Shown here: positions 37,560-48,734 of the stretch, piece by piece
Numbering within the stretch: the stretch's first letter is position 1
Layout of the letters: every line of letters begins with the position of its first letter
DNA from: Perca fluviatilis
Lineage: Eukaryota; Chordata; Actinopteri; Perciformes; Percidae
Assembly (NCBI RefSeq): GCF_010015445.1
Contig: NC_053116.1
Location: forward strand, 6,225,980-6,289,979
Length of the DNA stretch: 64,000 nt
Reading direction: 5' to 3'
The notes under the pieces: generated by a model
What the model saw: the letters and a program-made list of their open reading frames with translations, nothing else
Told to the model about the DNA's origin: nothing
Database searches by the model: none
Translations under genes and position numbers: made by a program

Positions 37560-40205
37560 TTAAAGGGGTGATAGAATGATTATATAGGGTATTTCACACT
37601 GTTCCTTATGGTCTCCTAATGGGGTATGTAACATTAGTTGGGCTGAAAATGGCCTGGTTAGATATTTTATTGGCCCTTATGCATCTCTGTGTTTTGTAAC
37701 AAGAGCTTTTCTTCCAAATATGGTATGGTCATGAATATTTAGATGAGCTGCGCGCTGCTTGGTTGAGCCTTAGCCCCGTACACAAACGTAGAGACGCGCG
37801 CTGATTGGTTGAGCGAATCGCCAATACACACACATTAGAAACGCGACAGTTTCCTTACCAAATTCACTTCTGAGACTTTTTTATGCGAGAAATCAACTAT
37901 ATAAAGCTCAAATATTTGCCGTTTTAGGAAAATGGATGGCTAATTGCAAATTTGTTAAAACTGTGTGTCGGAGTTCAGCTGCCTGTGTTGCTGCCTCGCC
38001 GCCCGGCCTGCCTTCCTCCACAGATCCCGGCCTGCTGTGAGCTCGATTGAGGTCCGGCACGGCTGCTGCAGCCCACAGCACCTCATACCCGCGCAAAGTC
38101 ACCGTTTGGGCTAATGGACTACTACCAAACGCCGCTGCCCTGACAGATGTTCAGGGCCTGCATCTCCTCTCTTCCTGCTAGCTAAATGGCCCGTGTGTGA
38201 GAGTGAGAGCGCGGTCAGCGAGCTTGTTACACCAGCAATCTCTTACCACATGTTACACACATGTCACGCCACTTAGCTATACAACATACCTAAAGTTCTT
38301 ATAAAGCTAACAACGATGTCCGATTTCAAGTTAATGAATATTTGTGAACTGTAAGGGTTTCGTTAGCTGCGACTGTCCCTTCAATTTTATGTGTACACAT
38401 TGAGGCTAGTTAGCTTCATTTTGGTCGTAATTCGAGTATATTTACAGTTTGAATTTCGTCACGCCACTTATACAACATCTAACTAAATGTTTTATTAAGC
38501 TAACAACTCTGTCCGATTTCAAGTTAATGAATATTTGTGAACTGTAAGGGTTTCGTTAGCTGCGACTGTCCCATCAATCCTATGTGTACAGATTGCGGCT
38601 AGTTAGCTTTATTTTTGGTCGTAATTCGAGTATATTTACAGTTTGAATTTCGTCACGCCACTTATACAACATCTAACTAAATGTTTTATTAAGCTAACAA
38701 CGGTGTCCGATTTCAAGTTAATGAATATTTGTGAAGACAAAGTGTTTCGTTAGCTGTGACTGTCCCTTCAATCCTAGCTACATATCACGGATAGTTATCT
38801 TCCTTTTTGCCTTAATTCGAGTATATTTACAGTTTGAATTTCGTCACGCTAGTTACACAACATCTAACTAAATGTCTTATAAACCTAACAACGGTGTCCG
38901 ATTTCAAGTTAATGAATATTTGTGACCTGTAAGGGTTTCGTTAGCTGCGACTGTCCCTTCAATCCTATGTGTACACATTGCGGCTAGTTAGCTTTATTTT
39001 TGGTCGTAATTCGAGTATATTTACAGTTTGAATTTTGTCACACCACTTATACAACATCTAACTAAATGTTTTATTAAGCTAACAACGGTGTCCGATTTGA
39101 AGTTAATATTTGTGAAGACTAGCATGGTGTTTCGTTAGCTGTGACTGTCACTTCAATCCTAGCTAAGAATCAGGGATAGTTAGCTTCCTTTTCGCCTTAA
39201 TTCGAGTATATTTACAGTTTGAATTTCGTCACGCCAGTTACACAACATTTAACTAAATGTCTTATAAAGCTAACAACGGTGTCCGATTTCAAGTTGATGA
39301 ATATTTGTGAATTTCAGAGGAATTCTAAGAGGAGGCTAGCTAGCTAGCTCTCATTGATAGAGCTCCATCCAGCCGCAGGCTCTATCAATGAGACTTGCGG
39401 ACAAGCGGCGTTTATTTCCCCAATCGTTTGTTTAAATAACTCAACACATTATAATTACACACATTAAAAGAGTAACTGGAACCTGTGGTAACAGATTGCT
39501 GGTGTAACAAGCTCGCTGACCGCACTCTCACTCACACACACCGGGCATTTAGCTAGCAGGAAGAGGGGAGTTGCAGGCCCTGGAGCTCTGTCAGAGCAGC
39601 GGCGTTTAGTAGTCCATTAGCTGTGTTACCGGTGACTCTGCGCGGATATGGAGTGCTTTGGCCTGCCAGTCGTAACGGAGCTCACCAGGGTCTGTGAAGG
39701 AAGGCAGGCCGGGCGGCGAGGCAGCAACACAGGCAGCACCGGCGCTGAACTCCGACACACAGTCGGACAAAATTTGCAATTAGCCATCCATTTTCGTAAA
39801 ACGGCCCATTGTTGACCTCTACATAGTTGATTTCTCGCATAAAAAAGTCTCAGAAGTGAATTTAATGCTAAAATAGCATATGAACAATGTATACAATTTC
39901 TGAGATCTGCACGACCTAGATTCAGAAGACTAACTGATCTCAGGTCAGTTGTGTAGCCTATGCAAATGTTGGGGCGTGACAAACACAGACTAGAGCCAAA
40001 TGAGGAGCGCGAAATAGTTGACGTCAACTATTTCGGCTCGTTGAGATTCGCCCGTTTTCAGAGGCAGTTTCAAATAGTGAGATTTGCAGAGAAAAGAGGT
40101 GTCAATGGGATTTAGAGGTTCTATGCATGTCCTAGTTACCCCCTAAACTGTCATTATTCAACTATGACAAGGTAAAATCAGTTTTGCATTCTATCACCCC
40201 TTTAA
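37560..40205. mobile_element. fold-back TTAA DNA transposon in fam187a intron 1
   Basis: Flanked by TTAA at 37560-37563 and 40202-40205. The termini TTAAAGGGGTGATAGAATG are identical over 19 bp in inverted orientation. The inverted arms extend far inward: about 37560-38260 pairs with about 39480-40205, for example CGCCGCCCGGCCTGCCTTCC near 38000 and its complement near 39700. The centre is a tandem array. No transposase frame was seen. TTAA targets are used by piggyBac and Kolobok elements; which family mobilised it is unknown. Lies in the sense-strand intron of fam187a. Confidence 0.85.
38270..39310. repeat. 191/194-bp tandem array inside the fold-back element
   Basis: Five units, anchored by TTCGAGTATATTTACAG at 38431, 38625, 38816, 39010 and 39201. 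Spacings are 194, 191, 194 and 191 bp. Units 1, 2 and 4 carry GGTCGTAATTCGAG, while units 3 and 5 carry CGCCTTAATTCGAG or a close variant, so the array has an alternating (about 385-bp) higher-order repeat. Confidence 0.9.
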
Positions 40206-40536
40206 CATAAGAAGAAAACACATCCTATCCTAATTTCTTTGTACAATACCAGCTGTGTAAATGGCTGCTGCTGCAGCTTCCCATCAGCTTTACAGACAAG
40301 TAGGATTTGTAGAAGACAGAGAAATATGTTAAGGGAGAAATCAAGCAGTTAAACGGAGCTGGATAGATAGAACAGAACAGAGGAGAAAAGAGGGAATGAG
40401 AGAACGTCCTAAACGGAGAGACTTAAATCTCAGCTTCTGTTAAATCAATTTGAGTCTCTGCTGTATTGATCAACTGAAAAACATCATTGACCGTCAGCAG
40501 ATTTATTTGAGTTTGTTAGTTCCCTGTGTGTTTCAG

Positions 40537-40814
40537 ATCCAATCAGTTGTGTGGTTCTTTAGGGAACCTCTGGGCAGCTCCAAGGAGACCAGAGCCCTGA
40601 CTGATCACCATGGCAACAAGCTGTTGGACACTAATCGTGTCCCTCACAGCGGCGACCTTAGGAGTCGATTCTCCATCCGTCTATTCAGCCTGCTGATCTA
40701 TAGAGCGGGGCCCGACGACTCCGGCATCTATATCTGCGGCTCCGCCCACAAAGACTACTTCTATGGTTACGACCTGGACATCCAGGAGGCACGTACGCTC
40801 AGCATCACCCCAAG
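40537..40814 (+). CDS. fam187a: FAM187A-like protein, exon 2 (Ig V-type domain)
   Basis: The acceptor GTGTTTCAG ends at 40536 and joins exon 1 in phase 0. The exon supplies the core of the Ig V-type domain: SVVWFFREPLGSS with the core tryptophan, RFSIRLFSLLIYRA, and DDSGIYICGSAHKDYFYGYD with the second Ig cysteine in a D-x-G-x-Y-x-C motif. The closest recalled relative is human FAM187A. The donor AAG|GTGACG at 40814/40815 leaves two bases of a codon, which fits exactly with the acceptor at 43246. Reading past the donor meets a stop at once. Confidence 0.9.
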
Positions 40815-41949
40815 GTGACGAGAAAGAGTCAGTGACATTACACCAGTCAAACTGTGACACACTCATGATGAATGTGTTATTTTAAAGATGAAGTAGAATT
40901 GATTCGCTGCTGTCCAGTGAACATGTATCGACACCCAAAGTCAATTATTTATGGACATCCAGTGTTTCCCACAGGTTGAGAATTTACTTGTGGTGGTGAC
41001 TATAAGATGATACAGATACAGATGAAAATATTACGACACTATGCGATTCACTATCACTATTCAAACACCTCTGAGTTGTAGTTTAAAACTTTTACCGCCA
41101 ATTTAATAAAATTATGAGTTTTATTCGCGCTCGGGTCCCTAAATACAGTTAATGGATACAGGCATGGAGAACTGAAGGCTCGGTTAGCAACGATTAGCTC
41201 TGATTAGCGGTTATCTCCAGTCAGCTCCGGTTAGCTAGCTCCGTTATAAAGATATGGAGCGGAGAGGGGTAACAACCAGACTTTGATAAAGGACGTTTGG
41301 GGAGCTTTCACAGCAGAGTGGCCGCATTGTTTCTACGTTTTTATTAGTACAGTTAATCCCATTGCAAGACCACTAGCAGCATGCTACTACTAACGTAATA
41401 GCCTCTCTGAGCAAGTGAATTGAATTCGGATTTTATCTACCTGGGCGGGTCTCAATTTACCTGGGTGCTATGTATGGGAAACACTGACATCCTAAGCATC
41501 ATGGAGACATCCCATCATTACTGAAGACATAGTCAACAGAGGCTAATCAACTTTGTGATGAATATGGCAAAACATTTACAGGATTCTTAAAAGGTAACTA
41601 CCATTTTTTTCCCCCTGGACCCCATTTACACACCTAATGGGGCAGTTTGGGGCTTTTTTTGCTCCTGACAGGCTCAGATTGTTACTAAAAGTGACAATAT
41701 TATTGATCTCAAGACGTGACTTTTTGTCCAGTGTGGAGAGTGGAAGACGAGTCGAGAAAAAGGAGTTCTGGGAGTTTGTTGTTTCGGAGTAGGCTACAGA
41801 AATTATAGGCTCCTGTTATCTAAAAGATTTCTAATGTAATGGCTCAATATTTAAATGATTTTGACATTGTGGATGGGGTAATTATAATTGTATGGCGCTC
41901 ATATTCATTTGAGCCAGAGTATAGGCTATACGGATGAAGAGCGGATGAG

Positions 41950-42001
<52 letters not shown>
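41950..42001. repeat. (GA)n microsatellite
   Basis: About 50 bp of uninterrupted AG repeats in intron 2 of fam187a. Confidence 0.97.
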
Positions 42002-42004
<3 letters not shown>

Positions 42005-42230
42005 ACATTATATTATACTATAAATTATGTATATTATACAAAACTGTTAAGTACTATATTGTGTTGTCTAATTGTTTTTGTAATATAGTGTGTATAACTA
42101 TCAGTGCAGTATAGAATCTATTAGACACCTACTGTATGTATTTAATATGTGATATGTACTATATATGCATTTTCTGCAAACTGCTTTGGCAACAACATGT
42201 TTTCTTTCTTTCCATGCCAATAAAGCAAAT

Positions 42231-42235
<5 letters not shown>

Positions 42236-42297
<62 letters not shown>
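42236..42297. repeat. (GA)n microsatellite
   Basis: About 62 bp of uninterrupted GA repeats. The preceding AATTGAATTGA and the 42201-42235 segment resemble a retroposon tail. Confidence 0.97.
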
Positions 42298-42299
<2 letters not shown>

Positions 42300-42644
42300 G
42301 GCAGCTGCTCAGTGTTTGGTGCGATCAATAGGCTATAATACATCCATGGTTTTGTGTTATCTATAAGATTTTCAATGAAAACAATGGTTTGTATTTGCTC
42401 ATGTCTCACAGCCCCGTTGATTAGAGGAGGAGATCCTCTGACGTGGCAACACAGCGTTGTGTCCGAGGTATATCACTGGACACATCCAGACCACAGATAT
42501 CTGCCAGCAACTGGTCCCACTCCTGACAACGAACTTTTCGGGCATTTAGGGGCACAGCACCCTTGGGAGCACTTACCAATCAAACGAGCCTCACAGCCCT
42601 TTGGCCGCTGCTTCACCCTCCTCCACCCGCTGCCTCTTTCTCGC

Positions 42645-42812
42645 GCCTGGTTAGCTCACCTGGTAGAGCAGGGGCCCATATATAGAGGTTTACTCCTTGA
42701 CGCAGCGGCCGCGGGTTCAACTCTGACCTGCGGCCATTTGCTCTATGTCATTCCCCTTCTCTCTCTCCTTTCAAGTCTAAGCTGTCCTAAACAAATAAAT
42801 GCCGCTAGAAAA
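42645..42812 (+). mobile_element. tRNA-derived SINE nested in the intron 2 transposon
   Basis: A box TTAGCTCACCTGG (42651-42663) and B box GGGTTCAACTC (42713-42723) are followed by a pyrimidine-rich body and a short A-rich tail. It differs from the SINE family at 33.8 kb. The sequence between the boxes does not fold as a functional tRNA. Confidence 0.8.
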
Positions 42813-43246
42813 AACTTTTTCGACTTGTGTTCCACTCTCCACACCGCTGTCTTCGGACAAGAAGTCACCTCGTGAGATCGATGATGTTTTTAGTAACAAT
42901 CTGAGCCTGTCAGTAGCAAAAAAAAAAATCACTTTTAGTGGGCAATTATCAAGGCTGCACAATTGCCCCATTGCAGCTTGGTTCGCGCCGGCCGGTCATT
43001 GCGATCTCGCTCAATACTGGACCAATTTCAAAGATTTTTGATCACATCAGTCTATTAGACACAAATGTATGGGGAAATGGGTTAAAAAAAATGGTAGTTA
43101 CCCTTTAACAACTTGTGATTTCAAAATTGACAGTGTTATTGTAGAATGTCTCCAAATGTGCATCCTATTTTCATTTATTTTGAAGAATGGAAAATCCATG
43201 ATGAACCACTGATTTAAGTGATGCCAATTCAAATGTGAATTCTTAG

Positions 43247-43609
43247 GCTCACTCCAGAAAGTATGAGCAAGAAGAGGAAAGAAAAGAAAAGACTTGGCTC
43301 TGCTCAGCCACTGTACCAGGTCTTCACCAGCTTCCAGCCCTGGTCAGTCTGCGATCGCTGTGGAGTACCCGGAGAGCAGGTTCGCGTCGGACTCTGCTAC
43401 GTCCACTCCCACTACCTGCATGTGCGCTACAGACGGGCCAATCAGACAGTCGCTTCATGCGGCTCAGGGGCGGTGCCGAGGGCGTTTGGACAACTGAAGC
43501 GAAGCAGCATTGGAGCCAAGCTGGAGGTCAAAAGCTGTCAAGTCACTTGTCAAACTAAGGCTCCTCTATCCTCCAAAATCCTTGCTCTGATGGCATTTCT
43601 TGGGTACAA
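43247..43609 (+). CDS. fam187a: FAM187A-like protein, exon 3
   Basis: The acceptor TTCTTAG at 43240-43246 provides the single base needed to finish the codon split at the end of exon 2. A closer-looking AG ten bases downstream (ACTCCAG, 43257) would break the frame and is rejected. The exon starts with a lysine-rich linker (KKRKEKKR) without counterpart in the human protein. The conserved block follows: VFTSFQPWSVCDRCGVPGEQ, VGLCYVHS and ASCGSGAVPR, with at least five cysteines likely forming disulphides. The donor ACAA|GTAAGC at 43609/43610 again leaves two codon bases. Confidence 0.88.
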
Positions 43610-43734
43610 GTAAGCACAAAGAATATATAAACGTACTGTACATGTGGAAGACAGGACGTGGAACAGGTTATCCACATTTTGAAGTAAACAAATTGCTCCT
43701 GATGGTCAGACCAGCTGCCATCGGTGGGAATCGT

Positions 43735-43790
43735 TAAAATTGTAAAGCGCTTTGGATAAAAGCACCATATAAATGCAGGCCACTGAGATT
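43735..43790 (+). repeat. SINE/LINE 3' tail fragment
   Basis: AAAGCGCTTTGGATAAAAGC followed by ACCATATAAATGCA is the conserved 3' tail shared by many fish SINEs and their partner LINEs. No SINE head is seen upstream. Confidence 0.6.
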
Positions 43791-43899
43791 TTCGAAGTTC
43801 CTGTGTAATTTCATTAGTCAATATTCACGCAAGACCAAAAGTGTAAAGCTGCCATATTCATTAACACCATACAGAAGGGCTGCAGGGAACAAATATCAT

Positions 43900-44650
43900 A
43901 CTGACGGGGTCATCCCTATGTTTCAAGGACTTCCTCCGAAATTAGGCCCTGTGTTCCCTCAGCCCTATGTTTCCCCATTTATATTAAATTTCCCCTGCAT
44001 CAAAAAAAACTATTTCCTATGTTCCCTCAGCCTACTTACCCCTACCCTTGGTCTAATTTTATGTTTTGGACATTTGACCTTGTATTCATAGCTGTAGTAA
44101 TACTGATTATCTTGGTTTAGGGGTTAGGGTTGAGGGAGCATAGGGTTAAGGGAGCATAGGGTTGAGGGAACATATGGCTGAGGGAACTTAGGGTTGAGGA
44201 AAAATAGGGTTGAGGGAACACAGGCCTGAGGGAATATAAGGCTGAGGGAATATAGGTATGAGGGAACATTTCTAAGAAATGTTTTTTCACTAAAAATGAT
44301 GCCCTATGTTCCCACAGCAATATGTTCCCACATTTCTAAGATTCTTTTCAAAATTAGGCACTATGTTCCCACATTTCCTTTTTCATAAATTTGTATCAGA
44401 TTTTATCCCCCTAACCCTAAACCTAAAAATTGTTGTGGGAGTATATATTGAAGTATATATTAATTGAAGGGAAATGTAGTAACACAATACCAAATTTTTT
44501 ATGTCCTAGAAATGTGGGAACATAGGGCTGTGGTAACATAGGGCCAAATTTTCAGTGAAAATAAAAATCTTAGAAATGTGGGAACATAGGGCTGTGGGAC
44601 CATTGGGCTGTGGGAACATAGGACTGACCCGAAGGGAACATAGACACGCT
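43900..44650. repeat. nested inverted minisatellite clusters in fam187a intron 3
   Basis: Clusters of the motif CCCTATGTTCCC (43908-44040 and 44300-44375) face clusters of its complement GGGAACATAGGG (44127-44270 and 44515-44645). The intron can therefore fold into large stem-loops. The GGGAACATAGG motif recurs well over a dozen times in both orientations. Confidence 0.8.
44127..44270. repeat. 16-bp minisatellite, nine units
   Basis: Nine consecutive units of GGGTTGAGGGAACATA and variants, exactly 144 bp with no indels. Differences are base substitutions only. Confidence 0.92.
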
Positions 44651-44948
44651 CCCATACTGACAATGCTGTAGAGCCTTTGGTAAGGTGTAATACACTGCAA
44701 CAAAGCTTGTCCTGAAGCTTGTGAATGTTGTTCACTGCTCACAGAATTAGATTCATGCTAAATCTACCACCAAAAGCCTTTTTATACCATATGACAATGC
44801 TTGATTAAAAATAATTATCAGTTATTACTAAAAAGATATTCTCCTGTCACACTCACGCTGTGTCATTGCAGTTTGCAGTATAGCAGTAAAACATATGCAC
44901 AACAGTAAAACATCTGTGATGTATTGAATCTCTGTTTCTGTGTTGTAG

Positions 44949-45187
44949 TTCTGCCTCGCGGAGAGTGGAGGTGCCGGTGTTCTACCTGAACCACCCTGCG
45001 GACAGTGTCCTGACCCTGGGCTGTCCTGGGGCACAACCTAATATGGCCGTGGCCTGGGACAGAGGATCTGAACCAATCTACCGATCTGAACACTTGGCAG
45101 CTCTTAACCTCAGCGCCACGCCCCCTAGGCTGCTGATAGACACTGGACACCATCTGGTGTTTAAGCCTGCACAAACACAGGACTCAG
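44949..45187 (+). CDS. fam187a: FAM187A-like protein, exon 4
   Basis: The acceptor TGTTGTAG at 44941-44948 supplies the one base needed after exon 3. The exon encodes the start of the second Ig-like region: VPVFYLNHPADSV, LGCPGAQPNMAVAWDRG with a core cysteine and tryptophan, then a hydrophilic stretch ending HLVFKPAQTQDSG. The donor CAG|GTATCA at 45187/45188 leaves one codon base. The corresponding human segment has the same cysteine and the AVAWD motif. Confidence 0.9.
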
Positions 45188-45379
45188 GTATCAACTGCTC
45201 TTTTTAACATATTTATTCTCCCTATCATGCATATAGGTAAGGACATCCGCCTTGCTATAGATTTATGTACTGAGTTCATTATTACATCATAGTTTGTTGG
45301 TGCTACAGTTTCTAAAGGAGGTGTTAATTTGATGCCCAAATATGTAAAATTAGATGAGATTGTAAGTAAATAAGTATTG

Positions 45380-45795
45380 GTTTATATATAGTCTTTCATT
45401 TTCATTAAGCAGCATTAGTGAGGATTTTGAAGCATTTATTTTGTATCCGGAGATACTACCAAACGGGCAAATTAGATCTAACAGTGCTGGTATGGATGTG
45501 TTTAATTGTTTTTAGAATAAAATTACGTCAGCAAAAAGAGCTATTCTATGATCTCTGTTGCCAATTATAATCCCCTGTATTTGCCTACTATCTAATTGCT
45601 ATTGTTAGTGGTTCAATAGTTAGTATGAACAGAATTGGTGATAGAGGTGAACTTTGGGTGCAACCTCTTGTAATATTGAAGGGTTCAGACACCACTTCAT
45701 TTGTCAGTACATCAGCTAGATGTAATGAGATGTAATAGTTTGATTCAGTTAAGGAAAGTGTTTCCAAAACCAAATCGAGCAATAACGTCATATCA
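45380..45795 (-). mobile_element. L1-like LINE reverse transcriptase fragment in fam187a intron 4
   Basis: The minus-strand frame 45791-45588 shows ITRGCTQSSPLSPILFIL and IEPLTIAIR, matching the conserved 'RGTRQGCPLSP...AIEPLA' block of L1/Tx1-type reverse transcriptases. Further along, in another frame, IALFAD lies where the catalytic FADD/YADD box is expected, and [12 protein letters not shown] follows. Frameshifts and damage to the catalytic box show it is dead. Confidence 0.75.
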
Positions 45796-46471
45796 ACTGC
45801 TCTTTACTGTAATGAAACTAAACGTGTGCCAGGACAAGCAATGTGTTATTATCAATCTCTATGTCTATCTAGCTGCAAATTTGGGTCATCACAAGCTACT
45901 TTGGGGTAACCAAAAGTTGAGAAATACTTAATAAATTAATTTGTAGAGCACTTTTGATTGAGAAATGAATCCTTTAAATTTAAGATATACAAGAATGCTT
46001 GCTTTAAAAGAAAGGTTTTCAGGCCCTTCAGCTACTCACCTTAAGCTACTTTGTGGGATACATTTTGATATAGTGAAACTACAACCTGCTGGCACAAAAT
46101 GGCACCCTCTTCTCCCAGTCTTTGTTCTTGAATAGAAATGTAACATGCAACATATATACAACCTTTTACTATTCTCCTCAGTGCTCGGTTTGTTTCAGGG
46201 AGGTATTAGAAGTATGTTTGTTTCGGTTTGTTTATCTAATGCTGTAACATGAGGCTGTTATAACCGGCGCATCTGCCGACGCAACGATATGTTCAATGAG
46301 TGTGCGAAATCTCATTTGGTCGTTCCCTATAAAGTTCACAATTTAATAAACACTATAGATAATAGTCAGTGAGTGAATAAATGGAACGGTTTCGAACACA
46401 GCTTTTGTCTCATTTCAACATGGTGTGTGTATTCCAAGTTCTTTGACTAAAATATCCTTTTTGTTGATTAG

Positions 46472-46698
46472 GTGTGTACCACTGCTGGCTGCAGGGTCAC
46501 CAGGCGGCTGAGATACGTCTGCTGGTCTACGTCCATTTGGGGCGGGGACAGTCAGTGACATCACATCCTGACTTCCCGGCAGCTCTCAGGACTGTGTTAG
46601 GATCATATGCTGCCATGACAGCTGTGTTTTGCCTACTGGTGTTCGGCAGAGCTGGAGTCATACACCTCAGAGACAGCGGAGAAACACATGTGGATTAA
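46472..46698 (+). CDS. fam187a: FAM187A-like protein, exon 5 (transmembrane end)
   Basis: The acceptor TTGATTAG at 46464-46471 completes a glycine codon split after exon 4. The exon begins GVYHCWLQGHQ, the second cysteine of the membrane-proximal Ig-like fold. It continues through a short stalk to a hydrophobic segment YAAMTAVFCLLVFG (residues about 405-420), read as the transmembrane helix. A very short tail of about 12-15 residues ends at TAA 46696-46698. The layout (signal peptide, Ig region, one helix near the C-terminus) predicts a type I membrane protein. Confidence 0.9.
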
Positions 46699-46723
46699 AC
46701 ACTCATTTTAATAATTATACCTA

Positions 46724-46729
46724 AATAAA
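46724..46729 (+). terminator. candidate fam187a polyadenylation signal
   Basis: AATAAA 26 bases after the fam187a stop codon. It would give a very short 3' UTR. Position only; usage is unproven. Confidence 0.5.
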
Positions 46730-47570
46730 TACTTTAAAATCATCTCTATCCATTTCCCATTAAGGTAATAGTTGTAAGGTTTTACATTTTAAGGGGTACC
46801 CATTTCAACTGAAAGCATGCAAATTATCCACTAAAAAGCCTTAAGAAGCAGAACCAAACGGAATCTATTTTATAACAGTTTTCAGCGGTGATCCAGAAAG
46901 AAAACCTTTGGAATTTAGCAGACTGTTTACCTGCTTACGGTGGAGATGTGTTGACATTCTTTGAGAATTTTAATTTGTTTAAAATCTGCGGACAATCTGC
47001 TTAGATTTCTGCGTCTGCAGATTCCGTGTGGCCCTGTTAACAAGGCAGGTTTACTGTAAAATGTGTCATGTGCAGGTAAAGGTTAAATGATCAGCTCCTC
47101 TATCACCTGCAATTTCAAAGTTGCACGTTGAAATTGACGCAAAACTTCAATGAAAGGCTTTTGTGATCGCATCGTTTGACACATTTTTTGCTTTTTTCGG
47201 AGCAGACAAATTAAACCACACGCACGCACACATTCATCACACACACACACCTCGGTGGTGTGTTTCACCACTGGACCATCATCCGGTGCCGATCAACTCA
47301 AAGAGAAAGAGAGAGAAAGAAGAACAGACTGAAGCTGCAGAACTTTCATCGACCTGAGAAACTCAGTTTACAGACTTCAGACTGAAACACGTTCACAATG
47401 ACAAAGTCTTATTCTTCTCTGTGCGAGACTCCGTTCTCTTTACAGACTCCTCATAGTCTTTACTCTTTTCCTAAATATAATTATACAGTATATGTGTTTT
47501 AAATTTTCATTATATCTTTATCTTGTATAATACTTTTACTTACTTACTTACTTGCCGTTTAGGAAATTAT
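46730..47570. other. downstream of fam187a, no feature seen
   Basis: No exon or repeat was recognised apart from short CA runs near 47225-47250. Confidence 0.45.
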
Positions 47571-47900
47571 TAAATATGGGAAGTCTGAATATATGAATTA
47601 AAAGTCTCAATGTATGGAATGAAAGTATCAATATGTAGAATGAAAGTGTGAATATATGGAATAAAAGTGTGAATAATAATTACCACTAAATGCTTGCTCT
47701 AGGGAGATTACTGGAATTGTTGGGTCTTTGTAAATTATAGAGTGTGGTCTAGACCTACTCTATCTGTAAAGTGTCTCGAGATAACTGTTCTTATTTGATT
47801 CTATAAATACAATTGAATTGAATTAAATATATGGAATGAAATCTGAATATACTGTATGGAATGAAAGTCTAAATATATAGAATGAGACTGTATGTAGAAA
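47571..47900. repeat. about 21-bp minisatellite split by a retroposon tail
   Basis: Units of ATATGGAATGAAAGTCTGAA and variants occur at 47571-47675 and again at 47827-47900. The two halves are separated by the retroposon 3' end at 47691-47826. Confidence 0.75.
47691..47826 (+). repeat. LINE/SINE 3' tail with (AATTG)n end
   Basis: Inverted match to 12101-12285: GTGGTCTAGACCTACTCTAT, then AAGTGTCTCGAGATAACT, ending in AATTGAATTGAATT. A 5'-truncated retroposon insertion inside the minisatellite. Confidence 0.7.
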
Positions 47901-48734
47901 TTGGTCACAGTTTTCAATACCATTCTACCCAAAGACACATTATTTTCTTCCATATATAGATGTATATTAAAAATAATTTCCTACGTCATGCCATATTTAT
48001 ATATATATAGTATATATCACCTATGATATAATATAGAATAGAATTGTTTTTGTTGCTAAATCAATGAAGCTGGGTAAAAAGCACTCACTTTGTTTGTAAT
48101 AACTTCTGTAGCACCTGCAGGTGCTGAAGTGTCTCTTGAAAACCTTGGCGCTGTGATGGAGAGCGACAGAGAGCTGAACAAAGCCAGAGGAGAGATATCT
48201 GGGTTCTTACTGTTGGACAGAGGGGGCATTAGATGAAGTCCGTCCGTCCACCCTGAGAGCTAGACGGATGAACACAGAAACACTTGTTCCTCCACAGCTG
48301 CAGCCGCCTCTTCAGTCCCACTCATCCCTCCTTTATTCATCCCACCATCCCCCCTCTCCATCTTTCTGCCCCAGCATCTCTAAATCAACTCTGTTTTCCT
48401 CCGTAAAGCAACCAGACTGAAGGTCCAGTGACAGACCAGAATTGACAGACCAGAATTTAACATTAAGCCTTTGGGTGTTTTATGCCAGGATCAGACTACA
48501 CCATTTTTGACAGTCACTGTTAGACTAGACAGACATATTGCCAAAAATCCTTGCTGTGTCATGGACAGAAGAGTGGCAACACTACAAGTATGACACCGAA
48601 AAGCCCCCAGACGGATCATCGCATGCTCTCGCCAACATCACCATAGGTCGACGCTTTGGTGGAAAAGCTTTTAAACTGACCGTTGTCGATCTGAAATAAA
48701 TACAGATTCAGCAACTGCATAGCCTATTTCTCAC
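47901..48734. other. intergenic, no feature seen
   Basis: No exon or named repeat. A short (TA)n run near 47995-48015. Confidence 0.45.

Larger units (their letters stand above)
41587..43108. mobile_element. TTAA-type DNA transposon, copy C, in fam187a intron 2
   Basis: TTAA at 41587-41590 is followed by AAGGTAACTACC and TTTTTTTCC. The right end reads ATGGTAGTTACCCTTTAA, with TTAA at 43105-43108. The interior shares CAATACTGGACCAATTTC with the repeats at 16296 and 26810. It has been enlarged by two GA tracts and a SINE. No transposase was found. Confidence 0.75.

Noticed and set aside
38270..39310. Centromeric-type satellite
   Set aside because: The array has only five units and lies within the inverted ends of one transposon inside an intron.
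42645..42812. Possible tRNA gene (A and B boxes present)
   Set aside because: No matching acceptor stem or normal anticodon arm. The downstream body and A-rich tail show it is a SINE.
43251..43257. Alternative fam187a exon 3 acceptor ACTCCAG
   Set aside because: It would put the conserved CDRCG block out of frame with exon 2. The AG at 43245-43246 keeps the frame.
44101..44170. Interstitial telomeric repeat (TTAGGG-like words)
   Set aside because: TTAGGGT occurs only within a 16-bp unit minisatellite and there is no TTAGGG tandem run.
48117..48216. Possible exon after CACCTGCAG (short open stretch with charged residues)
   Set aside because: Only about 30 residues, no family resemblance and no matching neighbouring exon.
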